Made by a program: the position numbers and the translations under genes. This document shows positions 44,845 to 54,018 of a DNA stretch of 64,000 bases, piece after piece (positions within the stretch are counted from its first letter, which is position 1; each line of letters starts with the position of its first letter). The notes beneath the pieces are model-generated. The model ran no database searches, was not told where the DNA came from, and saw nothing but the letters and a program-made list of their open reading frames with translations. Source of the DNA: a virus; IMG/VR virus record IMGVR_UViG_3300025012_000043, positions 1 through 64,000 of that record; one strand, 5' to 3'.

Positions 44845-45294
44845 TTATTTCACCTTCACTCTAATACCAGTCATCCAATAATATTCAGACATTTGTGCTG
44901 GTGGTCTCGCCTCAGTCAAATAGTCCCACTTATTATGTTCTACAAATACCTGAATTGGTCCGTAAATATCAACCCCAAGTTTCAAATTATAGTCAATGCG
45001 TGCCCGTTCAAAATCCCAATCCGATCCTTTCCATGCATCAGGGAATCCATGCCCTACCACATCCGGAGTACGCCAGTTCTGTAAAAACCATATCTTTGTA
45101 TTCACATCAAATGTAACGCGTTTCCAAAATCTAATGCCTCCATCAGCCTCAAGTTTATATCGTGCCACCATATCTTGTATGATAGGTTCGTTGTGGGGAA
45201 TAGTAAATGCAGCACTTAATTCAAACTTCTCTAAATTAATAGCATGAGAGGAAATGGGCACCAATAAAATTAATAATATCAAGAATTTTTTCAT
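44845..45294 (-). CDS. Exported beta-rich protein with signal peptide
   Basis: 149 residues. 'MKKFLILLILLVPISSHA' is a textbook Sec signal peptide with likely cleavage after SHA (residue 18). The mature part is strand-rich, with many Trp, Tyr and Arg ('FWKRVTFDVNTKIWFLQNW', 'YYWMTGIRVKVK'), and could be periplasmic or outer-membrane located. No lipobox cysteine is seen. It is encoded between the coiled-coil membrane protein (one-base overlap) and a small hypothetical gene. Presence of a secreted protein fits a diderm host, but this is weak evidence. Confidence 0.6.
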   Translation of the reverse strand: MKKFLILLILLVPISSHAINLEKFELSAAFTIPHNEPIIQDMVARYKLEADGGIRFWKRVTFDVNTKIWFLQNWRTPDVVGHGFPDAWKGSDWDFERARIDYNLKLGVDIYGPIQVFVEHNKWDYLTEARPPAQMSEYYWMTGIRVKVK

Positions 45295-45650
45295 TAGTTT
45301 TTGCCTTTCTTTAAGTCATTAATTCGTATGTCTAGTCTATCTTTCTCTGCTTCTAGTTCACGCAACCGTTGTCTGGCCACACTATCACTTGGCCTCTGTT
45401 CAACTCTATCCTGTACTTTCCACATCTTTTCCTGTACATACGATTTTGATTGCTCTGCTTGGTAGATCAGTAATTTGGTATTAGCTTCAACGAACCTTTT
45501 ATCAGTGACATCAACATATGATTGAAAAGCACGTTCTTTGGCAAAATAAGCATTAACACCAAGTACTGATCCCACCAGCAAGGCAAGGCTAGCGACCAAA
45601 GCAATTGCACCCTGAAAATTAAAATATTTACCAAAATTAAACTGGGTCAT
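45294..45650 (-). CDS. Membrane-anchored coiled-coil protein
   Basis: 118 residues. There is one membrane helix near 14-33 ('GAIALVASLALLVGSVLGVN'), then a continuous charged helix ('VQEKMWKVQDRVEQRP', 'LRELEAEKDRLDIRINDLKK'). This design is like an inner-membrane spanin or a membrane tether. The next gene encodes an exported protein overlapping by one base, which superficially resembles i-spanin/o-spanin pairing. The partner lacks a lipoprotein signal, so the spanin reading is not secure. Confidence 0.5.
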   Translation of the reverse strand: MTQFNFGKYFNFQGAIALVASLALLVGSVLGVNAYFAKERAFQSYVDVTDKRFVEANTKLLIYQAEQSKSYVQEKMWKVQDRVEQRPSDSVARQRLRELEAEKDRLDIRINDLKKGKN

Positions 45651-45661
45651 TTGTATCTCCT

Positions 45662-47812
45662 TTATATTATACTAACATCATTTACTTTTTTAATGGTTAT
45701 AACATTATCAAACTCATCAACCAAATTTTTAAGATCAGAATGTGTAATAATCAAAATACGTTTAATCTTAGTTGATAAATATTTTAACACGTCTATTAAT
45801 ATTCTACGCTTACCATCATCTATCTTACCAATACCCTCATCTATCATTAAAATGTCTAATATATTATCTGGATTACGAACCCGCCATACTAAAAATAATG
45901 CTGCTCGAATACTTAAGTCTATCCAATACGCCTCTCCCCCGGAAAACCTAAATAATGGTAATATCTTGTCACCCTTCTTAACTAAAATCTTGAAAACATC
46001 CTTAGTACCCTCGCCAGATTTCTTTGGTTCCTTTAGTAATATTGCTATCGATACTTTTTGCCCACCATATTGTAATATATTGTTAGCAAATACCTCAATT
46101 TGGTCCTTCATAGCTTCAATTTGCATCGCTGGTACACCATTCGGGCCAAATGCCGACACCAATACATCATAAACACACTGCTCATTTACACACTCATTAT
46201 ATAATTTGGTAATCTTCTCAAGTTCGGCAAGTTTTTCAGTGTTTACCCTTATCATAGTCTCATTAGACGAAACAATACCTTGTAATTTATTGTTCTGGTC
46301 TTCTTTACTTTTTAAGTCGGCTTGGAATGAAGCGATATCAATAAGAAGTTTGATATGTTGATCACGCAACCCAATAATGATACTGGCCCCTTCTTTAATT
46401 TGCATTAATTCTATAGATATTGATGCATGCTTAATATTAGCATTATTCATTAAAGTATCTATATTATTTACATTAGCCTGAGCAGATTCCATTAATTCAT
46501 TTATATTATTACATTCAACCACTAATGGAGATATCTTGCCACACAAACTATCATATGAAGATTTAATATTAACATAATTACTTATATTATTCTCATATAA
46601 AATCACTTTAGACTGTAATTCGTCAATATCATGGCGTATACTTATGATCTCTGCAAATAATTGATCATGCTCATTTTTCATAGCAACAATTCTAGGTTGT
46701 AGTCTGTCACCACATAATGCTTCACACTTTACACTCAATATTGGGCACATATCACCGCAAGTACTTAAAGTATCTATTTGTTTTTTTAAGAAATCGATCC
46801 TAGTAATAAGCCCAGTTAAGCCTTCCTTTTTATTAATAAATACGGCCCTGTATGATACAAGTAATGCCGTATCTTTTTCTTGTTTATTTAGTATATCTTT
46901 AATATTGATCGAATTTATCTGGTTATTAATACTATCAACCTCTTTATCTATCGCAATTCTCCGGTCAACATACCCTTTTAATTGCTTTCTAATATTCCAC
47001 ATCTTTTGTGTATATTCTTCAATCTCTACCTTAATCTTTGATAAATTACTTAATTTCTCTTCTTCTAGAGCATTTTGAGTATTTATGGCACTAATCTGAC
47101 CAAATAACGATGCAGCATTGGTTTGTACGTTGGCTAGTATATTTTTGGCAATCTCTGTTTCTAGTATAAGGATATTGATTTTAATGTGTGTATCTTTTAT
47201 ATCACATAAAGCTTGCTCTATCTTGGTTGTTAAATCCTTACTATCGATATTATCAATACTAGTCTTATATTTTAATGCTTGTTGTTTAATCTCTAATAAT
47301 CTCTGTGACGCGATAGCTTGCTTTTCCTGCCATCTGTCCAAGCCAAGCATTTCAACAACCTTTTTTCTAGATTCGGTAGAAGTTAATTCGGAAAACGCTT
47401 TATCCTTGCCCTGTTGAAAATAAGCAGTCTTTATAAAAGTATCATATCCCATGCCAACTATATCATTAATTAATTTCTCCCCAGCATCCAAGGTAACGAA
47501 TTGTTGATTTGCGCCACACACATTAATATCAAGATTGGTGGTATTATTACCACGCCCCCGAGTAAGTTTGATTTGTTGAGGCAATGGAAATTGAACACTT
47601 ACTGACATATCTCCAGTAAGATCACGAATAAGATGGTCACCACCAGGAAATTCGGAGGTGCCACGTGCTTTACCCCAAACTGCATAAGTAACCCCTTCTA
47701 ATAAGCCTGACTTACCAACCCCATTATCACCACGGACTAAGGTCACTCCAGGGGGTATGTCAACGACAACATTATTCCCAAAAGCCAAAAAATTATTTAG
47801 TATGATTTGCAT
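45662..47812 (-). CDS. SbcC/Rad50-like SMC-family ATPase (T4 gp46-like)
   Basis: 716 residues. N-terminal Walker A 'RGDNGVGKSGLLEG' (27-40) lies after the 'NFLAFG' start typical of Rad50. Long coiled coils flank a cysteine hook region ('CGDMCPILSVKCEALCGDR') rather than a single CxxC. The C-terminal ABC signature is 'FRFSGGEAYWIDLSIRAAL' and the Walker B is 'ILMIDEGIGKID'. Rad50/SbcC works with an Mre11/SbcD nuclease in end processing and recombination-dependent replication; the partner is encoded at 48125-49171. At 716 residues it is a compact phage version. Confidence 0.85.
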   Translation of the reverse strand: MQIILNNFLAFGNNVVVDIPPGVTLVRGDNGVGKSGLLEGVTYAVWGKARGTSEFPGGDHLIRDLTGDMSVSVQFPLPQQIKLTRGRGNNTTNLDINVCGANQQFVTLDAGEKLINDIVGMGYDTFIKTAYFQQGKDKAFSELTSTESRKKVVEMLGLDRWQEKQAIASQRLLEIKQQALKYKTSIDNIDSKDLTTKIEQALCDIKDTHIKINILILETEIAKNILANVQTNAASLFGQISAINTQNALEEEKLSNLSKIKVEIEEYTQKMWNIRKQLKGYVDRRIAIDKEVDSINNQINSINIKDILNKQEKDTALLVSYRAVFINKKEGLTGLITRIDFLKKQIDTLSTCGDMCPILSVKCEALCGDRLQPRIVAMKNEHDQLFAEIISIRHDIDELQSKVILYENNISNYVNIKSSYDSLCGKISPLVVECNNINELMESAQANVNNIDTLMNNANIKHASISIELMQIKEGASIIIGLRDQHIKLLIDIASFQADLKSKEDQNNKLQGIVSSNETMIRVNTEKLAELEKITKLYNECVNEQCVYDVLVSAFGPNGVPAMQIEAMKDQIEVFANNILQYGGQKVSIAILLKEPKKSGEGTKDVFKILVKKGDKILPLFRFSGGEAYWIDLSIRAALFLVWRVRNPDNILDILMIDEGIGKIDDGKRRILIDVLKYLSTKIKRILIITHSDLKNLVDEFDNVITIKKVNDVSII

Positions 47813-48132
47813 TATTGTATCTGCTTCCCATCAATTAATTTACTGGCAGAACACGCTTGGCAAATTTCAAATACAGCATTAGAACATTTTACACTATGGT
47901 TTACCATATTTCTAGACATTAACGCCACCATGTCACTAAGAATTTCATCTTTTAACGCTATATCATGCAATAATAATAAGGCACTTATACCAAGACATAA
48001 TTCGTAGGAATTATCTGCTACTTCTTTTAAAATAATCTCCTGTAAATACTTACACTTCATTGTAGGACACCCGATTTCTTGTCTATGATTATACAACGCT
48101 ATTACCTTTTCTTTAAACGCTGCTTCATCCAT
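47812..48132 (-). CDS. Hypothetical protein between sbcD and sbcC
   Basis: 106 residues from ATG 48132, which has AAGGA eight bases upstream. It is helical ('AAFKEKVIALYNHRQEIGCP', 'GISALLLLHDIALKDEILSD') with five cysteines, including 'CSNAVFEICQAC' near the end. No family is recognised. It overlaps sbcD by 8 nt and sbcC by one base. Insertion between the two subunit genes suggests a role in the same recombination complex, but there is no direct evidence. Confidence 0.55.
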   Translation of the reverse strand: MDEAAFKEKVIALYNHRQEIGCPTMKCKYLQEIILKEVADNSYELCLGISALLLLHDIALKDEILSDMVALMSRNMVNHSVKCSNAVFEICQACSASKLIDGKQIQ

Positions 48133-49171
48133 ATAGGATATCCTTACCAATAATTTTTACTCTATCAATTATATCATTTCCGTATTTATCTGACAATGTA
48201 TCACAATATGCCTGAAACATTTTCTCATCATCAGTTATATCTAGGCTTTTAAATTCTTTTTTGCCTGATATTTCATACTCTATTTTTAAATCATACGCAT
48301 CATGAACTATAGGACCAATACCTCTTTCATATTCTTCTTGGGTACAAGATACCTTTAATTTTACCATCTTATTACTAATAACCGGGTCTAATAAATAATG
48401 TTCAAGTTGCGCCATCTTAATTTCTGCTATATGTGTATCACGACACCCAAGCCACAAATTGGTGGCAGACATTGTGTCTGTATCAAATAACACAACACGC
48501 TTATCACCACTCTCTCCAAAATTTGAATTCCTAATGCCCCCGACATATAATGCGCGGGTACCAATATCTTGGGGCGAATGAATATCACCAAGAAATGCAA
48601 ACTCAAAAGTTGGAATTGCTTCTAATGATTTAATGGAGGGAAAATTCTTAGATTGATTGCTTATCATTCTACTATTATTAAACTTTGCTTCAACAAATGG
48701 TAGATGAGCAAACAACACGAATTTTATACCCATCATTCTTAAATCATTACATTTAAACTCAAACCATTCAACCGTATTAGTCCTACGATGTACTTCCCAC
48801 GGCAACATAACGGCAACAATATCATCTTTAATACGAAATGTTGATTGCATTGTATCATATAAAAATACATTACTATGCAAATCAAGTGTTTTTATTTCAC
48901 TTAATAAATTTCTATCATCTGACAAATCATGATTACCAGTTAATATATGAACTCTAGTCCAATAAGGGAATGACTCCAGGAATTTATGAAATCTTAATTC
49001 TTCTGCTCCGCCTTTCTGTATATCTCTACGATGATAGATATCACCAAGCAACACAACATTCTCACATCCGTGCTCATTAACAAATTTAATAATTTTATCT
49101 AAACACTCATCGGTGTCACTAACCCATTGTGAATCTAAATGAATATCTCCGACTATTAAAACTTTGGACAT
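48125..49171 (-). CDS. SbcD/Mre11-like nuclease (T4 gp47-like)
   Basis: 348 residues. The calcineurin-like phosphoesterase motifs are in order: 'VGDIHLDSQW' (7-16), 'VVLLGDIYHRRD', 'HILTGNHDLSDDRN', 'VLFAHLPF' and 'AFLGDIHSPQ'. These give the two-metal nuclease centre of Mre11/SbcD. The start (ATG 49171) overlaps the TnpB-like gene stop as TGATG, and its ribosome binding site AGGGAGGT lies inside the last tnpB codons. It functions with the SbcC-like ATPase in DNA end processing. Confidence 0.85.
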   Translation of the reverse strand: MSKVLIVGDIHLDSQWVSDTDECLDKIIKFVNEHGCENVVLLGDIYHRRDIQKGGAEELRFHKFLESFPYWTRVHILTGNHDLSDDRNLLSEIKTLDLHSNVFLYDTMQSTFRIKDDIVAVMLPWEVHRRTNTVEWFEFKCNDLRMMGIKFVLFAHLPFVEAKFNNSRMISNQSKNFPSIKSLEAIPTFEFAFLGDIHSPQDIGTRALYVGGIRNSNFGESGDKRVVLFDTDTMSATNLWLGCRDTHIAEIKMAQLEHYLLDPVISNKMVKLKVSCTQEEYERGIGPIVHDAYDLKIEYEISGKKEFKSLDITDDEKMFQAYCDTLSDKYGNDIIDRVKIIGKDILYG

Positions 49172-50247
49172 CAGGCTACCTCCCTAATTTCTGACGCTAC
49201 CTCACGATAGCTCTCGTGGCTGATCCCCAGCCCGGCAATAAGAGTGTTGATCGCAGCATTAACATCGCGATCATGAACCGTCCCACAAACGTTACACTCC
49301 CAGTACCTTACCTTCAAGCCTGATTTCCCTGTTGGACCAGAACGCGCCCCACAGGTAGAACAGGTCATGGTGGAAAACTTAGATGGCACTTCGATATACT
49401 CTCTACCGCCTGCACGGCATTTGTAAGAAAGCATTGATCGAAGTTGTCCGTGGGCAGCTGCTCCCACGGACTTGCCAAACCCTGAACGAGCCAAACCACC
49501 CAAATTATCCTTACTAATCGCAATGACTTGATTCTTGGACACTAATTCACGAGATATCTTATGATTTCTGTCCTTGCGCTGATTCTTAATCCTTTCATGA
49601 AGTCTAGCAACTTGTTTACGATTTATACCACGCTGGGCTTGGCCCAAACGGATTAAATTATTCTGTAATTCCTTGGGGTGTTCAATCTTTTCACCAGTTG
49701 AAAGTGTAAGTAAGGTAACATATCCAGGGTCTATACCAACCTGATCATCAGAAACATGAGGGATAACATTAGGTTGGGCATTTATATTTAAACACAAGTA
49801 CCAGCCAGAAGCCCGTTTAATAATGCGGCCTGAATTTATCTTGCCTTCAGGGATATCCTGTTTATGGAATTTTACTAAACCTAGCAATGGCATTCTAACC
49901 CTATTATTTAGGGGTGGTTTAATGGGGTCTGGAAATGGGATAGAATTTAACTTATTTCGACGGCCCTTAAATCTTGGCTTCCTAGAAATTTTCTTAAAAC
50001 AACGTTGCCAAGATAACCAAGTTTGATCTAACATGCCCTGTATAGTATGGCTGGGGATGCCAAGTTTGCCACTATGGCCAGTGAGTAAATTCTGAAATGT
50101 TTTTCGTGAATAATAAACCTTATCCCTGGCATCTAACTCAATTTTACGAATAGCCCAATTCCAGACAGAAGTAAGATGAAACAGCCAAGTATTTAACTGG
50201 GCCTCTTGAACCTTGGTTAACTTTAATTTACGTTGATATTGAATCAT
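49171..50247 (-). CDS. TnpB/IS605 OrfB-like protein, RuvC-II glutamate apparently lost
   Basis: 358 residues. RuvC-I 'QVGIDPGYVTLL' has Asp. RuvC-III 'VHDRDVNAAINTL' has Asp. The zinc ribbon 'CSTCGARS' with 'CNVCG' is intact. The RuvC-II strand reads 'VIAISKDNLGGLAR', where TnpB proteins normally have VEDLN, so the catalytic Glu is Ser in an ungapped alignment. That would make the protein a poor nuclease, as in nuclease-dead TnpB relatives used as RNA-guided repressors. It could also simply be a decaying copy. No tnpA and no insertion-sequence ends are seen. It sits 21 nt after the upstream gene with no obvious ribosome binding site, and overlaps sbcD. Its G+C is visibly higher than its neighbours', which suggests acquisition by transfer. 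Confidence 0.8.
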   Translation of the reverse strand: MIQYQRKLKLTKVQEAQLNTWLFHLTSVWNWAIRKIELDARDKVYYSRKTFQNLLTGHSGKLGIPSHTIQGMLDQTWLSWQRCFKKISRKPRFKGRRNKLNSIPFPDPIKPPLNNRVRMPLLGLVKFHKQDIPEGKINSGRIIKRASGWYLCLNINAQPNVIPHVSDDQVGIDPGYVTLLTLSTGEKIEHPKELQNNLIRLGQAQRGINRKQVARLHERIKNQRKDRNHKISRELVSKNQVIAISKDNLGGLARSGFGKSVGAAAHGQLRSMLSYKCRAGGREYIEVPSKFSTMTCSTCGARSGPTGKSGLKVRYWECNVCGTVHDRDVNAAINTLIAGLGISHESYREVASEIREVA

Positions 50248-50268
50248 TCTTATTTTATCGTAGTACTT

Positions 50269-50478
50269 TCATTTGTCGTTAAACGACACACGAATTTTAA
50301 TGCCTTCTTTTTTACCTAAAGAAATTAATATATCAGCTAAATCTTTAAGTGCAAATTGAATTTGGTCATGTAAATGATACCCAGTTGGTTTATTACATTT
50401 CTCATTTATATATCTTTTCATAACATCTCGTACATCAACATTAACTTCAATATTTGTGGTGACTGATACCATTGTCAT
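50269..50478 (-). CDS. Hypothetical small protein
   Basis: 69 residues: 'VSVTTNIEVNVDVRDVMKRY' followed by a helix 'HDQIQFALKDLADILISLGK' and a closing strand 'GIKIRVSFN'. This is a small alpha/beta fold that is not recognised. ATG 50478 has GGAG five bases upstream, provided by the end of the polymerase gene. Position suggests a replication accessory role, which is inference. Confidence 0.55.
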   Translation of the reverse strand: MTMVSVTTNIEVNVDVRDVMKRYINEKCNKPTGYHLHDQIQFALKDLADILISLGKKEGIKIRVSFNDK

Positions 50479-50480
50479 GT

Positions 50481-53400
50481 CTACTCCCTAATTACCGCAT
50501 ATATAGTCTGCCCAACAATATCTGTTAACGCTTTGGCTATAGTATTATTCAATATATCGAGATTCACAATATCACCAACAACCTGCTTAATTAACATCCC
50601 CTCCATTTTTGATGGTTGCTTCATAAACCCAAGATTCTTGATCTTAATACCATATTGTGGCAATATTGGTTTACCAATTAATGTAAGCCCCTTGCCACGC
50701 TTACTACTGTATTTTACTATTGCCTTCAAAATAACTGGCGCAAATTTTTTGGCTAATGATGTCTTAATACACCCATAATTCACTCCACTAATAATCTTGT
50801 CATCTAAGTCTTCCGTATTAACATTAATATTCCTATCATGACATCCCTCTCGATCTATTAAAGAAACTGACCCAAATTTATTCCATGTTTGATCTTTCTT
50901 TGGATATATAACCTCAATCCCATTATTAATCCCATATATATATACGACTGATTGTGTTGGTAATGCTAGTGCCTTAGTAAGGGAGATGGCACCAACTGAA
51001 TCTGCTAATGCCTGATACAAATCCAATACTGGATCAACATCAAGAAGTCCTATAGTACCTGATTCATTTTCCAATATCTCAGCCGACTCATACTCTTCTT
51101 GCTTAACAAACCATGGCATAGTAATCATATTATTTGGTAGATCTAAACTAATCTGCCCATTCTCCATTGCTTTTTTATAGGCTGGCTTGTCAAATGCCCC
51201 AGATTCATTATATTTAATTGTCGCAGTTTTAATAGCTATACTCTTAGTACGTACATATTTCTTAATCTCTTGTATGTTTTTAACGATATCCTTCCTATTT
51301 AATGTGGGATCAAACAAAAACGCTCCAGCCAATGCTAATTGTGAAATCTGGTTAGATGGGACGCTTTTGTTACGATTAATAAAATCAGCAAAACATTTAT
51401 ATTCTCCATTCATCTCACGTTCTTTAATAACCACTTTAGCCGATGATTCACCGATTCCCTTCACAGAAGACAAGCCAATATAAATAGTATCTTTGAAAGC
51501 AGAAAATACTAGTTTTGACTTATTAATATTTGGCCTAGAGATCTTAATCCCCAATTTCTTACAGTCCGCTATTATAATTGAATGCTGGTCTGAATCAGTC
51601 ATTATAAGATTGGCGCACATAAATTCTGTAGGATAATTTGCCTTCAAATATGCGGTTATATAAGTAATAACACCATACGCCGCAGCATGAGCCTTCGGCC
51701 ACATATACCTTGCTGATGGCTTAATAAGCCCAAATATATATTCAGCGAATTCTTTTGTTTTGCCAAATCTAATAGCACTAGTTATAAATTTCTCACCCTC
51801 TTCGTCAATTTCTTTGACTAATTTTTTACCAACAACCTTGCGCAAATGATCGGCTTCGGCCATTGAATATCCAGCCACCCTACGTGCTATTTCCATGATC
51901 TGTTCTTGAAATAACATCATATAATGTGTAGGCGCAAGAACATCATCAATACATGGGTCAATTTTTGTCGGTGGCATCAACCCATTTTTAGTTCTTATAT
52001 ATTTCTCAGCCATAGACATTTTGATTACTTCATCATATGCCAAGGCCCCTGGCCTATATAAAGCATTCATGGCTATGATATGCTCAAATTCTGTAGGAAT
52101 CAATCCTTTCATCATATTTGTAAACCCATCACTTTCAGCCTGGAAAACACGACACGTATTGCCATCTTGTAATAATTTAAACGTTTTCATGTCATCAAGC
52201 GGAAGTGTATATGGGTCAATATTAACCCCGTGATTTTCTTTGATCAACTCACATGTGATCTTAATAATATCTAATGTTGTTAAGCCAAGCAAATCAAATT
52301 TAACCAGCCCTACCTTTGATGCGACATACATATCACACATAAGCGCTGTTTCTGACTCACTATTTACCTTAAATGTTGGTATTATATCACTAAACCGATC
52401 TTTTGAAATAATAACTCCCGATGCATGGATAGACACCGATTTAGGATTACCAGATAATCCCATAGCAAAATCATACCAGCTTTTATCAACACGTGGGGAT
52501 TTAAAGGCTTTCATCTTCTCCATAGCAGATATGATACTCTCTTCTTCTCTTTTGGCGGTCTCTTCAAATAACTCCTTGGGTTCCAATTCATCCAATGCCC
52601 CGAGATCTTTAATTAAATCATCTACTCGCCTACGATCTGGTTCTATTGCTCGGATGGCCTCACGAATAGCTAACTTAGTAGTCATATTATTAAATGTTGC
52701 AATCTTAGATACCTTGTCAGCACCAAAGATTGATTGAACTATCTCAATTACTTCTGGCCGCCGCCGTTGTTCAAAATCAATATCAACATCTGGAAGATCA
52801 ATACGACTGGGATTTAAAAACCTTTCAAACATGAGTTTATATTTAATCGGATCTATACCAGAAATCCCGAGAGCAAACAATACAAGACTACCAGCACTAC
52901 TTCCCCGGCCCGGTCCAATCAAGATCCCTCTTTTACGCACTTCCTTAATAACAATACCAAGGATTAGAAAGTAAGAAGAAAAATTGAGTTTCGAAATAAT
53001 CCCCAATTCATATTCTAATCTATCTTTGTACTCCTTGGTGGCAACCCCTCTAGTTTTAAGGCCCTCATAAGCAAGAGTCTTTAAATATTCATCATTGGTC
53101 TCTATGTTTGCAGGTAAGAACGACTTGGGTAATTCTGGCATATACTTACCCATTTTGAACTCTATATTATAATCTTCTAACTTTTCATAGATCTCCATGG
53201 TATTATCAAATGCTACCTTAGGAATATTTGACGCAAACTTCTCTAATTCACCACGAGTCTTCATATAATATTCAGCATTCAGAATAGCTGGCTTACTTAT
53301 GTCGTCTGGAAATTCACCATATACTACCCCACGTTTTCTATCTAAAATATGTGTACCAAACTGAAGTGATAACAGTGCATCCTGAACTTCAGCATCACTT

Positions 53401-54017
53401 TTATTTAAATAATGAACATCATTAGTAATAATCGGCTTAATATGAAACTTTTCTGCCATTTCTAACATAACATCTACCCAACCAGCTTGCATTGGTACGC
53501 CGGTTTCCATGACTTCCACATAAAGGTCATCTTTAAAAATTGATTTTAAACGAGATACTGTGGCCACAGCCTCATCAGCTTTATCATTATAAATGTCTCT
53601 AGCAATTAACCCGTGTAAACATGCAGTTGAACAGATAATGCCCTCACTAAATCTGGCAATAACATCTAATGACATTCTTGGCTTATAATAAAAATATTCA
53701 AAAGCATCAGACACTATCTTTATTAAATTTTGATATCCAATACGATTCTTAGCGATTAAAACTATATGCCCAAGTTTCTCTCTACCTTCAAATTTCCTCT
53801 CTTTTGATACATACCCCTCAATGCCTATGCCGCACTTCAAATCAAACTCTTTGCAAGCCTCGTAAAATGGAATGGCACCAAACATTGTGCCATGGTCAGT
53901 TAAACAAGCCCCCTGAAACCCAAGCTTCTTGGTATGCTCTACTATTTTCTTAGGTGATGTGGTGCCGTCCATCAATGAATAAAATGAGTGCTGGTGGCAA
54001 TGTATGAAATCTTGCAT
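50481..54017 (-). CDS. dnaE: DNA polymerase, C-family (PolIII alpha/DnaE-like)
   Basis: 1,178 residues from ATG 54017 (AAAGGA four bases upstream, one base after the preceding stop). An upstream frame extension to 54053 is not needed. The N-terminal PHP domain starts 'DFIHCHQHSFYSLMDGTTSP' and 'ACLTDHGTMFGAIPFYEAC'. The palm has 'GPGRGSSAGSLVLFALGI' and 'RIDLPDVDIDFEQRRR', which holds catalytic aspartates, and a later 'LVKFDLLGLTTLDII'. The fingers and HhH regions follow ('VKGIGESSAKVVI'). It is the replicative polymerase of the phage and slightly longer than bacterial DnaE cores (about 1,160). The gene lies between a glycosyltransferase and TnpB. Confidence 0.9.
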   Translation of the reverse strand: MQDFIHCHQHSFYSLMDGTTSPKKIVEHTKKLGFQGACLTDHGTMFGAIPFYEACKEFDLKCGIGIEGYVSKERKFEGREKLGHIVLIAKNRIGYQNLIKIVSDAFEYFYYKPRMSLDVIARFSEGIICSTACLHGLIARDIYNDKADEAVATVSRLKSIFKDDLYVEVMETGVPMQAGWVDVMLEMAEKFHIKPIITNDVHYLNKSDAEVQDALLSLQFGTHILDRKRGVVYGEFPDDISKPAILNAEYYMKTRGELEKFASNIPKVAFDNTMEIYEKLEDYNIEFKMGKYMPELPKSFLPANIETNDEYLKTLAYEGLKTRGVATKEYKDRLEYELGIISKLNFSSYFLILGIVIKEVRKRGILIGPGRGSSAGSLVLFALGISGIDPIKYKLMFERFLNPSRIDLPDVDIDFEQRRRPEVIEIVQSIFGADKVSKIATFNNMTTKLAIREAIRAIEPDRRRVDDLIKDLGALDELEPKELFEETAKREEESIISAMEKMKAFKSPRVDKSWYDFAMGLSGNPKSVSIHASGVIISKDRFSDIIPTFKVNSESETALMCDMYVASKVGLVKFDLLGLTTLDIIKITCELIKENHGVNIDPYTLPLDDMKTFKLLQDGNTCRVFQAESDGFTNMMKGLIPTEFEHIIAMNALYRPGALAYDEVIKMSMAEKYIRTKNGLMPPTKIDPCIDDVLAPTHYMMLFQEQIMEIARRVAGYSMAEADHLRKVVGKKLVKEIDEEGEKFITSAIRFGKTKEFAEYIFGLIKPSARYMWPKAHAAAYGVITYITAYLKANYPTEFMCANLIMTDSDQHSIIIADCKKLGIKISRPNINKSKLVFSAFKDTIYIGLSSVKGIGESSAKVVIKEREMNGEYKCFADFINRNKSVPSNQISQLALAGAFLFDPTLNRKDIVKNIQEIKKYVRTKSIAIKTATIKYNESGAFDKPAYKKAMENGQISLDLPNNMITMPWFVKQEEYESAEILENESGTIGLLDVDPVLDLYQALADSVGAISLTKALALPTQSVVYIYGINNGIEVIYPKKDQTWNKFGSVSLIDREGCHDRNINVNTEDLDDKIISGVNYGCIKTSLAKKFAPVILKAIVKYSSKRGKGLTLIGKPILPQYGIKIKNLGFMKQPSKMEGMLIKQVVGDIVNLDILNNTIAKALTDIVGQTIYAVIRE

Positions 54018-54018
54018 G

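Noticed and set aside
44845-45650. i-spanin/o-spanin pair
   Set aside because: The first protein fits an i-spanin shape, but the second has a Sec signal without a lipobox Cys and is too large and strand-rich for a usual o-spanin.
49171-50247. Complete IS605-family insertion sequence
   Set aside because: No tnpA, no recognisable left or right end hairpins, and both borders are within 21 nt or less of ordinary phage genes, so only the tnpB-like gene is annotated.
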